Shown one piece after another: positions 24,501 to 42,646 of a stretch of DNA of 64,000 bases (positions are counted from its first letter, which is position 1; each line of letters starts with the position of its first letter). Origin of the DNA: Rhynchosporium graminicola. Its lineage: Eukaryota > Ascomycota > Leotiomycetes > Helotiales > Ploettnerulaceae. The translations under genes and the position numbers were made by a program. The stretch spans positions 450,339-514,338 of the forward strand of contig FJUW01000028.1 of assembly GCA_900074885.1 (NCBI GenBank), given 5' to 3'. The notes under the pieces are model-generated. The model did no database searches. It had not been told where the DNA came from and saw only the letters and a list, made by a program, of their open reading frames with translations.

Positions 24501-25177
24501 CATGCATGGTCTCATTCTCATCGCATAAAGTTGCCGCAGCTATCGAGTTAGACAATCCCATACTGTATTTCAAGCCGCGCTCCCCCTCTTCCACGCTACT
24601 ACCATGCTCTTCTCTAAGCTTGGTCCGACCTCGACCTCAACCTCAACCCCGTTCCGCTCATCTCCAACTACATCTTCATTTTCATCTTCACCTTAATTTC
24701 CATTCTCACCTTCGCCTTCACTATCATCTTCATCCTCCTCGCTCACCTTCCGTTATACTCACCTCTCACCTCTCACCTCTCACCCCCCCCGTCTTTCACA
24801 TTTCACCTTTCACCTTTCACCTTACACAACGCGCATCACATTCACTCTTCTCTTCCTGACCCAAGATACAAATCTCTGCCTGTCCCCCCACGCGCCCCGT
24901 TCTCGCGACCTCACTCTACCTGAGACTCCATGTGCTTGCATCTCCCGACCATGCTCTCGACGAGTACAAGGACGTGTACAGTGTAACAACTTCAGCTCCG
25001 ACCTCACACAACAAAGAAGACACCCTCTTCTCGCCGACCTCTAGACTGACGAGAGAGCTAGCCCTGCACGATAACTCATCGATCTCAGCTTGGCCTCGCG
25101 CGCATCATATCAACCATAGCTTGGTCCTGGAAATTAAAGTCGCAATCACGAAACTCATCATCATCTGAATCGCAAAG

Positions 25178-26338
25178 ATGTCGTTGACAGTCAAGCACCT
25201 CAATTCAGATGCCTCGTTTCTCCTTACCTTCCAACCACTCATCTCCGTTCTCCCTCCACCAGGTCCACCACCGAAAACCTTCACCATTGTGCTCGATCCG
25301 TGGTTGGCTGGTCCCTCGAAATTCTTCCACTCCAAGTTCTCAGTCTCAAGACACATGTCCGAATCGTGCGTCACGTCCCTCAACGAACTTCCCGAGGTTG
25401 ACATCATCGTCATTTCCCAGGACAAGAGCGATCATTGCCATAAGGAGACCCTCACGCAATTGCCTAAAAGTGGTGGAAAGACCCTGATCCTCGCTGAGCC
25501 ATCCGCCGCCAAGGTCATTCGAGGCTGGAAGCATTTCGCTCCCGAGAAGATCATTACTCTCACCAAATTTGAAGATCCTCGGTCTGGCAAGAATTCCAAC
25601 ATCTACCGAATCCCAGTTCCCTCAGCCTACACCAATGGCCGCCCAGGTGAGGTTACGATCACCTTCCTCGCGCAAAAGCCGGACATCACTCGAGTTCATA
25701 CTGCCATTGGCATCACCTACCGAGCTCAACAAGATTTCGATACCTCTACCGAGCTGACCCCTCCCAATACTCCAAAGTCGCAAAGCTTCTCCAGCACGTA
25801 CAACGACCGAGCCCTGTCCGCTCTTCACGCTCCGCACGGCTGCACATTTAAGACCATTGAGCGCTGGGCCAACACTCATCTCGTCGAGCAAGCAGCACTC
25901 CCTCTCACTGCACTTCTTCACTGCTTCGATCGCATTCAAAATGTCTGGTACCTTGGAGGAAACATCTGCAGTGGTCTCCCTGGTGGCCAGAGGATTGCTC
26001 AGGGCTTGGGTGCGAAGGTCTGGATCAGCTCTCATGATGGCGAAAAGGTGATCAAGGGCGTGGTCAACAAGAAGATTGTTGTGCAGAAGTTTGACCGCGA
26101 GGAGGTCGAGAGTGTGGTCAGTCCTCGCTGCACCGAAACTCCTAGCAAGAGATCCGGAACTCGGGCTGTCGTACTGAACATCGGAGAGGAGATCCGCCTG
26201 TCGAGTAGCATGAACATCGGACCCGGAGAAGATGATGAGTCCGAGAAGCAAATCAACCTAAGCGGTCTTCCGTATCTCCCGCCAAAACTAGCGACCATCG
26301 ATTCCGAGAAACCGGTATTCACAGACGTGGAAGTCTAG
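25178..26338 (+). CDS. Metallo-beta-lactamase-fold protein, atypical metal site
   Basis: A single-exon gene of 386 aa that resembles the UlaG/ascorbate-6-phosphate lactonase-like branch of the metallo-beta-lactamase superfamily found in fungi. Visible elements are an early beta-strand region with TIVLDPWLAGPSKFF, the loop ISQDKSDHCHKETL in place of the usual HxHxDH, a mid-protein APHGC, and YLGGNICSGLPGG where a GD-type motif is expected. The DH pair is kept, but the first His is Gln and a later metal Asp appears as Asn. Activity on the usual substrates is therefore uncertain. The long pyrimidine-rich leader and the ATG directly after AAAG support the start. It converges with the Tls1 gene. 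The exact function is unknown. Confidence 0.8.
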   Translation: MSLTVKHLNSDASFLLTFQPLISVLPPPGPPPKTFTIVLDPWLAGPSKFFHSKFSVSRHMSESCVTSLNELPEVDIIVISQDKSDHCHKETLTQLPKSGGKTLILAEPSAAKVIRGWKHFAPEKIITLTKFEDPRSGKNSNIYRIPVPSAYTNGRPGEVTITFLAQKPDITRVHTAIGITYRAQQDFDTSTELTPPNTPKSQSFSSTYNDRALSALHAPHGCTFKTIERWANTHLVEQAALPLTALLHCFDRIQNVWYLGGNICSGLPGGQRIAQGLGAKVWISSHDGEKVIKGVVNKKIVVQKFDREEVESVVSPRCTETPSKRSGTRAVVLNIGEEIRLSSSMNIGPGEDDESEKQINLSGLPYLPPKLATIDSEKPVFTDVEV

Positions 26339-27033
26339 TCTAATCGAAGTGGGCTGCTACGGACACTGAGTCACAAATCAGACGCTAACAATTTGATCCT
26401 TGCACATGAGCATGTTGATCATGTTAAGCTATTGCTACCTGTTCCCTTTGGACATCTAGCATCTATCTTGATCTTCACATTCTCTTCTACTTCTGTTGTT
26501 TATTACTTCACACTTACTTACTGTGGTCCCTTTTCTTTTTTGCAAAAACAATGTGTCACCTTGGACGTATGGGAACCTCTCTATTTTCTTCGTCTGAACT
26601 TTGGTGTACCCAAACAGATGGGACGACAAAACCCATATACACTGTAAAGTAGCATAGCAATTGGCGTTTTTCATATTTGCTTTTGTTTTGTGTGGAAACA
26701 CGAAAGACAGGACAGAATTGGGTGGCTAGTTACGGCTTACTTACTTTTTTGTACACAACCATTCACGATACATACGATGAGAGATACCCCAGAGGTTTGA
26801 GTGCTACGATAAGGCATATGGCAGAATACGTTTTGGGAAGAAACGTATCTATGAAATGAAATAAAATGTAATCGGTCCAATTCAAAACACGATCGCGCGA
26901 ATCTTCCTTGAATACCAGCTACAATTCATAACATCTACAAGCGAGCTGACATATGGTCAAATATTTATATTTCATGATAGAATCTGTACTCAGTACTATG
27001 CTAACCCAGTCCACCTATGGATCTTTCAGGTAC
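26339..27033. other. Convergent 3' spacer
   Basis: Shared 3' flanking sequence of two convergent genes, AT-rich, with no gene seen. Confidence 0.55.
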
Positions 27034-28321
27034 TTATTTCTTCTCCTTCAGCATGGCCTCTCTCATGGCAGCTCTGGCGTTCCTACTCCCACCTAACTTC
27101 GGGCCCTTCATAACTTCCTCTTCCTTCTTCCCACCAGGACCTCTGGCAGGCGGCTGCGCAGGCACGGCCTTCTTCCTCTGTCTCGCAGATACCTGGTCCA
27201 GGAAATCTCTTCTAAACTCTTCTGCGATCCTGTCGTCTGCCGCTTGGTCGTCGTTGATCCTTTCTGGTTCGGGTGCAGGCTCTTCATATATTTCCACTGG
27301 AAAAGATTCACATTAGCAGGTGCCCAGAGAAAATAGGTCGGAAAGAGCACGGCCTACATCTGTTCTCCCTCAAGACAGCATCGACCAATTGATCCCTTTT
27401 GATATCATCACTCCCTCTCCTCTTCCTCGGCTTCCACACACTCCCATCCCTGTTCAACCTAACCTTTTTCTTCTTCCCACCCTGTACGACTTCCTCTACG
27501 ACTTCCCCATCCATTCTCCTCCTCGCATTATTTGTGCGCTCGATATTACGATTCCTTGCTTCATCGCCGAGGTCTATCTCCTGTAGCTTTCCAATAGTCG
27601 CTGGCTGGCGCTGCGTAGGATCTTTGGTTCTCGCATGATTAGGTAACGCGGCACCATTTCCAGATCCAGGTGTAGACATGGTTGGTGGAACTGTGCCCGC
27701 TTGTAGAGTCTGATCCAGTGAACGAGCTTGCGAGCCCTCAGGCGCAAGACGTTTTGCTAGTTCTGAATCTATATAAGCCATCCTTCCTTTGTCAGTCACC
27801 GTCCATCAAGCAGAGTATACCTATCCAACCAGAGAATGGAATGGGAAGACTCACATATGCCTATTCACATCTCCAACCGTACCTGTCTGCGGCGCAAACT
27901 TCCTCGGCACACCGCTGATACCCGGAGCTGCGAGTCCCTTCTCCTCTCCAGGTCGCAAGATCAATGCGCCCTCAGCATCTCTAGCTACGTGGCCGCTGGC
28001 CTTGAATCCTACGCCACCACGCGTTTTGTTCTTTTTCCTGAGGCGCAGGATCTCGACCATGGATACGGCGTCGTGCTGTGGAAATGGACCATCATTATGT
28101 GATAACGAAGCGCCAGCTGTCGATATCAACTCGTCGAGACTTTGCGCTGAAGGGAGAGGTATGGATGCGATAGCTTGGGGTGGTGGGGAGAGTGTGGTGG
28201 GAGGGGCAGGTTCATCGTCGGTGGTGTCGCGCTGGCGGTAGATCTTGCGCTTTTTAGAGGGTCGGAAGAGAGGAGTGTCTGATGATTCTGCTATGGGAGT
28301 TGGTACTGGGGTTTTAGACAT
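27034..28321 (-). CDS. tls1: Tls1 / C9orf78 (HCA59) splicing-associated protein
   Basis: This is a spliceosome-associated protein; the fission yeast member Tls1 affects splicing of shelterin transcripts, and the human member is C9orf78. Exons on the minus strand are 28321-27855, 27782-27358 and 27296-27034, giving 384 aa; introns are 72 and 61 bp. The family block is HMMAYIDSELAKRL, formed exactly across the first splice (CAT AT|G ATG). A conserved VEILRLRKKNK segment lies near residue 90. The rest is charged and probably disordered: a Lys/Arg-rich KKKKVRLNRDGS patch and a basic C-terminus ending REAMLKEKK. The first intron has two nearby AG acceptors; only the second (intron end at 27783) keeps the family frame. 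Confidence 0.85.
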
Positions 28322-29922
28322 TCTGAGTGGTCATGAAATGTATGTCACTTGGGGGAGGGATTTGGTGTCACTGAAGGTCCTTGTTGACATGGAATCTGGG
28401 GTAGCACTAATAGTCGGGTCAATACGCTAGTGGATCCCTGTATTCAATCTCGTTGCGACAAGCGCAAATAAAGTGAATATAAGTAGGTAATATATTCTGG
28501 CTAGCTTCAACTTTGTCTCAAAATCCTCATCGCAGGCCATAATTCACACCCTCCTTGAGCATCCTTGACCCAGCTTGGACAGCACCCAAACGCCCTAAGC
28601 TGGCAAGACAATGGCGAACTGCATCGGTGAAAGCCATGTCAGCCCCTAGAACACGGGCGTATTTCGTCAGTCGGGCATTAGATATACAGGCATGGACTTA
28701 ATCTTTACATTTTGCCGGTTTTGCTCCAATCCAGGCACCCACGGTCTATTGGAGCATGTTGAAATCTCGGCCAGAGAGTGCAGGAGAGTCGAAGGGTCCG
28801 CTAGGCTAGTATGCGATCGCGAGGCAAAATAGAATAACGAGCTGACAGGAACATGTGCAGTGTTCCTTCCAGAGAGAGGCTGTCGTGGACGTCCGAATGG
28901 CAAAACAGTCATTTGCCACAATTGGTTCGCCGGCTGCTTCCTATAGCTGCCTAATAGTCAAGACTTGCTCATGGTAGGTAGGTTTTCAGGAGAAGTAAAA
29001 CTTACTGTCTATAGCGATAGTGAAGTTAAAGCCAATCCTATGCTGCAATAGCTGCTCTGCTCCAAGCAGACTGATATCTATCACCCCGAGGGTTGAAAGG
29101 AGCCTGGTAATCGGCAGCCTCTAGCACAATAATACCTTTATTAAATTTGAGTGGGAAGCAGGTGTTGTAAGATAGGTATGAAATGATGGAGTCCCTGTCG
29201 TTGATAGCAAGACGAGAACTGCTTTGAGCTTAAAGTAGTCAGAGAAAGTAAGGCAATGTGCTCGTGCGTTACAAGTAATAGCAATGAAACCCAATATGTC
29301 AGTTGGAAGGAAAAATTGGCAACATTTCTGGGAACCAGAGGGTGTCAACATCATACTGTGATGACTTGCATCTCCTGCAAGCGAGGAGTGACCTGATGTT
29401 AGCCTGATCTCCTCTTGAAGTTACACTCAGAACAAGAGAATTCTATTCTCGGTAGTTCTAATTTCTTGATCTAAGTATATCGTCTATCATCCATGGGTCA
29501 ATAACAAAATTTCATCCTAATCACATGCCGGAAATCTACCATTTGAATAATTAAAAGCTAAGAGCGATAAGATGATGAGACCGACACTCGCTACTTCGAT
29601 TATGTGAAGCGATATCCAAATTTCCCGTTAGATTTCAATATGTAGTACTGCAAGAGGCTTAAATGATAATGCAAGAGACCCGGTTGTACATGACAAGGGA
29701 GTTGACAGAGAGTTCAACGCCAAGCCAACTTAGAAGCGAAGCCTCGGCTCGGCTATGACAGCGTCGTCTTGACCATCCGCATATTGTACCCATCTAAGAA
29801 CTAAAGGTACACGTTCTTGTACGAAGTCTGAGAAACAGCGAAGTTCTAGCTCACTGCCATCCGCTCTCTTATATATACTTCCTCATCATATTCTGGATTT
29901 ACTATAGTTACAACCTCTCAGA
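28322..29922. other. Divergent spacer between tls1 and the thioesterase gene
   Basis: 1.6 kb with no supportable gene. Minus-strand frames at 28667-28921 and 29121-29354 have no family resemblance. A GGTAGGTAGG word occurs at 28973-28983. TATATA sequences near 29872 may belong to the promoter of the gene at 29923. Confidence 0.5.
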
Positions 29923-31607
29923 ATGTCTCCATCAACCTCTCATAAGCAGGTGTCCTTCGCAGATGCGATGTCTGTGAAAGCCACCTCGCCGCATACTTAC
30001 GAGGCGGACTTTCCAGAGGACTGGTGCATTGGCTCCGGTAAGAGAAACATCTATCCATTGTCTAGTTTGGTTTCATTGGTGCCTTCCAACTTTTTCCTTT
30101 ACTTTGTTTCGGTGCTGGTACTGTTGGTGCTTTGTCTACTTAACTTGGAGTTTGATTTTGGAGATTGAGATAACTCGGAAGAGAATGGTTTCTCTGATAC
30201 GCAGGGGAATACGAATACTAGCGGTCAAAATCTGGATTTTGGTGTAGTTGTTATGCTGCTTGTTAAGTCGGAATGAGGCTTCGATAGTAGGCACGAGGAG
30301 CAAGTGCTTCCGATAGCGAAAACAGCTTTGCCGACCGTATTTGATTACAATTGGAGAGGAACATGGTATGGGAAAGTGGATAAGTAAATCGTCGTTCAAA
30401 AAGTGGAAAACCTGCATTCTTTTATCATTTCTCAGATTTCCGACCACTAGTCCAAATACCTCAACTCTAGGAGGTGATTTCAAACTCGCAATGGACACTA
30501 TGCAGATCAGAGTTTTCCATTTCGAATGCTTAGTCTCGGCTTTTGTTATATATAACTTCCCTGCTCTGTATTATACATCAGCTTCAATTAGATACATGTT
30601 CCAAACCTGAAGATTGCGGCTAACACATATAGTCCCGCATGGTGGTTACATTACAGCCGTCTTCCAAACCGTAGCAAGCACACATTTCAAGACCACTCTC
30701 AAGGCACAGAACCAGCCTCACACAATAGCACTCCATCTCGACTTCCTACGACGAACGCAGTACGTACAGCTGAACCACCGATCCAAACTATGAGAGAATC
30801 CCTAAGAAATACATCGCGAAGTCTAACAGCTCGTCCAGAAAAGGTCCTGCCCTCTTCACAGTAAAAGACACGAAACTCGGTCGCCAAACCTCCGTAATCC
30901 ACATCACACTCTCCCAGATCTCCGGCTCCTCCTCCCGCGAAGAAGTTTTCTGCTCCCTCACGCAATCCAACATGGCCTCTGAGCACGGGGTCTCAATCCC
31001 CACGCACTATAAACTTCAACCTCCTCCTCCCGCCTTGCCCATCAACTTCGCTCTGCTCAAGTCAAATAAGGACAAAAACTGGGTCAAAACAGGCGAAGGG
31101 CCCCATACGGAATTTCGGAAAGCGACTGCCAAGGCGGAAACCTATTTACCTGTTTCGAACAAGGAGCAGAAGGGGTATAGTGAGCAATGGATGCGGTTGA
31201 AAAATGGGGAGAGGTGGACGAATGAGATGATGGGGTATGTGGTCGACATTTTCGCGGTGCCAGTGGAGCGAAATCTCGATCTCGAAGCTGCTGCTCCCTC
31301 GCTTACCACAAAATCCACTCCCTCCACCAACAGCAACAGCAACTCCTCCTCTTATAAACCTTGCCCAGATTTCTGGTACCCAACCGTCCTCCTAAACCTC
31401 GATGTAAAGAAATCTCTTCCTGAGGAAGGGGTAGAGTGGTTGTTTACGAGGACTAGTGCGAAGGTTATTAAGAATGGGAGGATGGATCTTGAGTTTGTGG
31501 TTTTGGATGAGGCCGGCGAAATTGTGGCGCTCAGTCATCATGTTGCGCTTGCTGTGGGGCGGGAGAGAAATACGGGTGTTAGAGGTGGAGGGGAAAGTAA
31601 GATTTGA
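29923..31607 (+). CDS. Thioesterase-like (acyl-CoA thioesterase fold) protein
   Basis: This is a hot-dog-fold thioesterase-like superfamily protein common in fungi, expected to hydrolyse an acyl-CoA or other thioester; the substrate is unknown. Exons are 29923-30037, 30633-30759 and 30839-31607, giving 336 aa. Exon 1 encodes the usual N-terminus SPHTYEADFPEDWCIGS, exon 2 continues VPHGGYITAVFQTVASTHF and LHLDFLRRT, and exon 3 holds GPALFTV, LGRQTSVIH and the C-terminal GRMDLEFVVLDEAGEIVALS. The first intron is 595 bp with donor GTAAGA and acceptor TATAG, much longer than any other intron here. The second is 79 bp. Each piece viewed alone looks like a fragment; the joins are in phase. Confidence 0.85.
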
Positions 31608-32470
31608 ATGGTAGGTGGGAGAGGGAGAGGAATCGGAATGGAGTGGAGTGTATACGGTCACAGTAGGTGAGAAGAGAGAGAGATGTAAATTGGTAGGTGG
31701 GTCATAGATGGAAAGAAAGGTTGCAGACAATAGGAGACACGTAAAGAAGTGGTATAGAAGAGATGTCAAAGAAATGACCTTGACTCAATCATCGGGTAGT
31801 CAAATACAAGAGAAGCATGCTACATTTGAGCCAGTGCATGTGAAAGAGGACGCTGTATTTAGTATTTCTTACTGAGCCAGTTTGCGCAGGAGAGCGTCTG
31901 GTGGAGAGATATGTGTTCCAATGTTGTAGAAGGATTGAGTCACATGTATGAAATGATCAACATAGTCAAGTTATCGATATGCTTAGTGACAATCATCTCA
32001 ATCGAGTCCACTCAACTACTATCAGATCAAACCCGACGAAACCAGCGCAACGCAAAGGCTCCATGAAGAAGCAAGACAAGAACACGCGTTCTAAGTACTA
32101 CAAGGTGCAGTCGGTCTATCATGAAAGGAAAGGCCCTCAATTCTCCCATTAAATCCCCTGTGCAAGCAGCCCACCTCACCAATCGTGCCATACCCATGCC
32201 TTTCTTGCCATTGGATGGTACCGCGACAACCTGAAGAAGATCTAGAGATATACAGATGTCCATCTTGTGAGTCGGTTGGTTATCGCGTACTGTGTGTCCG
32301 AGGTGGCTCTGGTTCATTTTCGAGGCCGATGATGGCTCTGTGCGTGTTGCGGGCGGGGGTAGATCTGGGAAGGGGTGCTGGATGCGATACTGCAAACTAT
32401 GGACCGCTTCACATGAAATCGTCACTGTCGATTATTAGATTGGTCTTGATAATAATGTGATGTGCACAAC
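31608..32470. other. Convergent 3' spacer
   Basis: No gene is supported. A minus-strand open frame at 32027-32425 is 132 codons but shows no recognisable content and lies in the 3' flank of eIF3j. Confidence 0.45.
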
Positions 32471-33465
32471 TCACTCTCCAAAATCGTCACCATAATCTTG
32501 CGTATCGGCAACAGCTGAGACGTTTCTGCTAGCTACCAAAGTGACCTTGCTCTTCTGGGCCTTGCTCTTCTTGCCGCCCTTCTCGGCAAGCTTCTCCTCC
32601 TTCATCTTCTCATTGCCCAGAGCAGTCAAGGTGCTAGCGATCTTCTTGATCTGGTCACTAGGGAGGTCCTTAGCAAGCTGCTTGGTGAATTCCTGGAGGA
32701 AGATAACATATTGAGCCTTTTTGTTGTTGTTTGAGATTACGGGAACGAGGGTATCGCGGAGTTTCTCGAATTGCAACTTGGTCTTCGGGTCGAAAAGTGG
32801 GAGAGCGGTCAAGTCGACGACGGCAGTAGGATTCTTCGAATCAACTACAACAGCGTTTGCGGCAGTGGTGGCCTTGCGAGAATTGCTGATACCGATATTG
32901 CCGAACATATCCTCAGCGTGCTTAAGATCGGATTCCTGCTCAGTTCGTCGAAGACGCTCGCGGCGGTCCGCCTCATCCTCCTCGCTGCTTTCTTCATCAC
33001 TATCCTCAGCAAGTCGTCGCGCCTTTTCAGCCTGCTTCTCAGCGATACGTTGTGCCTTGCTCTTCTTGTTCGCCGCAGCCTCAGCATCAGCTTTGGCCTT
33101 TCGCTCAGCAGCAACCTTTGCCTTTTCGCGCTCAACTTCCGAGTCCTCCGCGGCATCCCAACTGTCTAGCACATCGCTGTCATCCTCTTCGTCGTCGAAC
33201 TTTCTTCGTGTAGCCACGGCCGCTGTAGGTGGCGAGGAGGGAGGGGTCGAACTGTCCTCTTCTTCATCTATCAATTGTAAGAGTGGTCAGTGAAATGTAC
33301 GGCACGTCAGTTTCATAGTGGATAGAATCCTGCAAGGTCGATCGCGAGGTCGCACACCGCTGGTTCCTTCGCGAAATGAATCGGGTTTTTAACAGAGGCC
33401 ACACCCTGGTGTGCGGAACATGACGCGTGAGATGGTAATAGTCACTTACCCCACTTCTCAGGCAT
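32471..33465 (-). CDS. hcr1: Translation initiation factor eIF3 subunit J
   Basis: This is the loosely bound eIF3j subunit (yeast Hcr1), which works at the 40S decoding site and in ribosome recycling. Exons on the minus strand are 33465-33450 and 33267-32471, giving 270 aa. The first exon is 16 nt (MPEKW plus one base), followed by a 182-bp intron. The second exon restores the typical N-terminus (DEEEDSSTPPSSPP) and the DSWD element. A long Ala/Glu/Lys/Arg coiled-coil region runs through residues about 50-115. The core block FDPKTKLQFEKLRDTLVPVI and a C-terminal Lys-rich region follow. The extreme C-terminus is acidic (DYGDDFGE), as in the family. Confidence 0.92.
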
Positions 33466-34063
33466 TTTGGCGATTGTTTGTGGTCAATTTATTAATTTGA
33501 GGTTCTGACAGATGAGGTTTTGAGGGATTATGATTGAGTTTGTTTTCGACTTTGACATGAGAATTGTTAAGTTGAAAGAACGTGGGATGTGGAGGTGGGA
33601 GAATTGTGCGAAACAAGGAGGGCGAGGGGCCTGACGATTTTAGACTGTTCGGCTAGCTTCAGCCTGGGTTCAGGTCGTAAGGATGACTCCACGTGCAAGC
33701 ACAACTACCCAGCCCGAGATAAGGTAGCCATAGGTAGGTAGTTACCTCACTGACCACCGAATGAGCATTGATTCTTGCTTTTGTTTGCATATTATTGCAC
33801 TGTTTTGGTTTTGGGTCCATAGCACTCTCCAATGCTCCAGGAGAGAATCATCATGCTGGAGTTCCGATGGCGTCCCAAATGCCACCGTACTACATTACAT
33901 GCACATTTACATCACAATCTCACAAAGGTAGAACGAGGAAATAAGGGTGTTCTGGTTTTGCATCATGGATAAGCACAACTTTTCCTTCATTTATCATAAA
34001 GCCATATCACGCCAAGTCGCTCACGCCATGTCCTGTTACCCGTCAAGCTAAGCTCTACAGCAT
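33466..34063. other. Spacer between eIF3j and enolase genes
   Basis: Promoter of hcr1 and 3' flank of enolase. It contains a TAGGTAGGTAG word near 33732. No gene is seen. Confidence 0.55.
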
Positions 34064-37869
<3,806 letters not shown>

Positions 37870-39215
37870 ATGTCTGACGAGGAGCGTCAACATGCGCTCC
37901 AATCATTCAAGACGAAGCTACTCGAATCGAGAGAATGGGAGGCAAAGCTGAAGGCATTACGGTTAGAGATTAAGGGACTACAGAAAGACTTCGACCATAC
38001 AGAAGACAACATTAAAGCTCTACAAAGTGTCGGACAGATCATTGGGGAGGTCCTGAAACAACTTGATGACGAAAGGTGTAAGTAGCTACCAGATCTCCCC
38101 CAATCCACCATAGCTAAAAAAATCTTTCTCTCAGTCATTGTCAAAGCTTCATCCGGCCCCAGATATGTCGTCGGATGCAGATCGAAAGTCGACAAGGCTT
38201 CGCTGAAGCAAGGAACCCGAGTCGCTCTCGATATGACCACCCTTACGATCATGCGAATGCTACCTCGAGAAGTCGACCCGCTTGTGTATAACATGTCTTT
38301 GGAGGATCCCGGTCAAGTGAGCTTTGGTGGTATCGGTGGATTGAACGAGCAGATCAGAGAGCTGCGAGAGGTTATCGAGCTTCCTCTGAAGAACCCCGAA
38401 CTGTTCCTGAGAGTTGGAATCAAGCCTCCAAAGGGTGTACTTCTCTACGGACCTCCAGGAACTGGAAAGACATTATTGGCAAGGGCGGTGGCAAGCAGTT
38501 TGGAGACGAATTTCTTGAAGGGTGAGTTGGACCACATGGGTTTATGTTCACAAAGCAGGACTGACAAACTTCTAGTCGTATCTTCCGCAATCGTCGACAA
38601 GTACATCGGAGAATCAGCTCGTTTAATTAGGGAGATGTTCGGATACGCAAAAGAGCACGAACCATGTATCATATTCATGGACGAAATTGACGCAATCGGA
38701 GGCCGCAGATTTTCAGAGGGAACATCAGCAGATCGTGAAATTCAGCGGACACTTATGGAACTCCTCAACCAGCTCGACGGTTTCGACTACCTTGGCAAGA
38801 CGAAGATTATCATGGCCACGAATCGACCAGATACCTTAGATCCCGCCCTCCTGAGAGCTGGACGTCTGGACAGGAAAATTGAGATACCCCTCCCCAATGA
38901 GGTTGGCCGGTTAGAGATCATGAAGATTCATGCAGCGGGTGTAGTCACAGAGGGAGACGTTGATTTCGAAAGCGTGGTAAAGATGAGCGATGGGCTGAAT
39001 GGTGCAGATCTGCGGAACGTGGTTACAGAGGCGTAAGTACTCCACAAAATAACATTCACCCAATCCTCCCACCTATTTATTAATTTTTCCCCAGTGGTCT
39101 ATTCGCAATCAAGGACTACAGAGACGCAGTCAACCAGGATGATTTCAACAAGGCGGTACGCAAGGTTGCGGAATCGAAGAAATTGGAGGGCAAGCTGGAA
39201 TACCAAAAGCTCTAG
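37870..39215 (+). CDS. rpt4: 26S proteasome regulatory ATPase Rpt4
   Basis: This is an AAA+ ATPase of the 19S base ring (human PSMC6), which unfolds substrates for the 20S core. Exons are 37870-38077, 38135-38521, 38576-39032 and 39095-39215, giving 390 aa, the family length. An N-terminal coiled coil (residues about 5-70) precedes the OB domain. Then come [23 protein letters not shown] (Walker A near residue 170), the [14 protein letters not shown]alker B segment, the [20 protein letters not shown] region with arginine fingers, and the C-terminal helical domain with [12 protein letters not shown]. Introns are 57, 54 and 62 bp, all GT-AG. CACGTG boxes lie in the upstream region. Confidence 0.96.
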
Positions 39216-39799
39216 AAGATTACCTGATATTGTGGCTCTGTTTCCCGCGTTGGCGCTCTGGCTTGTATGCATAGGTTAAGCTCAGCAGAGGGCTTGAAAT
39301 GTAACTTTGTAACAATACCACATCATACTGAACCATATTGAAAGTGGTCTAATTGAAACTTAGCCCACCCACGGCAAGACCTGTCTCTGCATTCATATGA
39401 TGACTTGAATTTGAGACTCCCACGGATCAGGCATGAGTACATCTTTCTAGCAGATACTGCCCTTGCACCACTGGTCTGTGACGTTCCAGCTTTTTTGATT
39501 TGGGAAGAAAGTGACGGTGGTTATGATCTCTACACTTTCAAATTTGAAGGTGAACCGGGTAAGACTTTTTACTTTTGATGGAATTCCATTCTCTAGACAG
39601 ATTACCACCAACACAGCCGACACCAATTTGCCGCGCCGTCCACTCATTCGTCCATACGGTCGTTCATGATCTCCATCCTGCCCTTCCCCAGCTTTTTGTA
39701 TTGCATTTGCATTCCAATGTCCCCAAGCGCTAAAGGCAAGCAAGTAATCACAAAACATTCCAAAAATGATAAATCTATCTCTGTTTCTCTACGCACCCT
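39216..39799. other. Convergent 3' spacer
   Basis: 3' flanks of rpt4 and gfa1. No gene is seen. Confidence 0.6.
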
Positions 39800-42232
<2,433 letters not shown>

Positions 42233-42606
42233 GATTGTGTTCTGCACTCAAGTACGATAGGTTGTAGAGGTCGAAAGGGGCGCTTCGTTGCTGGTTCGCG
42301 GGGTGCGAGGGGTTGTTTTGGTATCTTTGGCTCTGAGCAGTCGATGAACGAAAGGCAATAAATAGAATGAATAAATTGACGCCGACCGTGTCATACAACG
42401 AGTGGAAGTTGAGCGTGTAGAGTTTGATGGGGACGGGATTGGGTTGGATGTGAGAGAGCGGGATTGTATGATGTGGAAGGGCAGAGTGCAGAGAGGATGG
42501 GGAACTGCCAGGAAATAGCTTAGAGGTTTAAAGGGACGGATCTTTGAAACTTCGTCTCCGTGAGCTTAGGTATTGTAGCTTAGCTTCCCTGTATTTCATG
42601 TCACCC

Positions 42607-42646
42607 CGTTCGTTCGTTCGTTCGTTCGTTCGTTCGTTCGTTCGTT
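42607..42646. repeat. (GTTC)10 microsatellite
   Basis: Ten tandem GTTC units upstream of gfa1. Confidence 0.95.

Larger units (their letters stand above)
20341..25177. other. 4.8-kb repeat-rich intergenic region
   Basis: No convincing gene. The left part holds several microsatellites listed separately. A palindromic pair of TACCTACCTTA / TAAGGTAGG words lies at 22021-22052. Open frames at 22058-22546, 23001-23219 and 23481-23813 have no family resemblance. The last 600 bp are strongly pyrimidine-rich on the plus strand (CACCTCT and TTTCACC repeats), probably promoter and leader of the 25178 gene. Confidence 0.5.

Noticed and set aside
24930..25168. 78-codon upstream ORF before the 25178 gene
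   Set aside because: It only opens from a GTG; the nearby ATG at 24930 gives an 18-codon frame. No evidence it is translated.
27851..28321. Tls1 first exon ending as a separate 156-aa protein
   Set aside because: The stop is inside an intron; splicing forms the conserved HMMAYIDSELAKRL block.
32721..33293. 190-codon plus-strand open frame
   Set aside because: Antisense shadow of the Ala/Glu/Lys-rich eIF3j exon.
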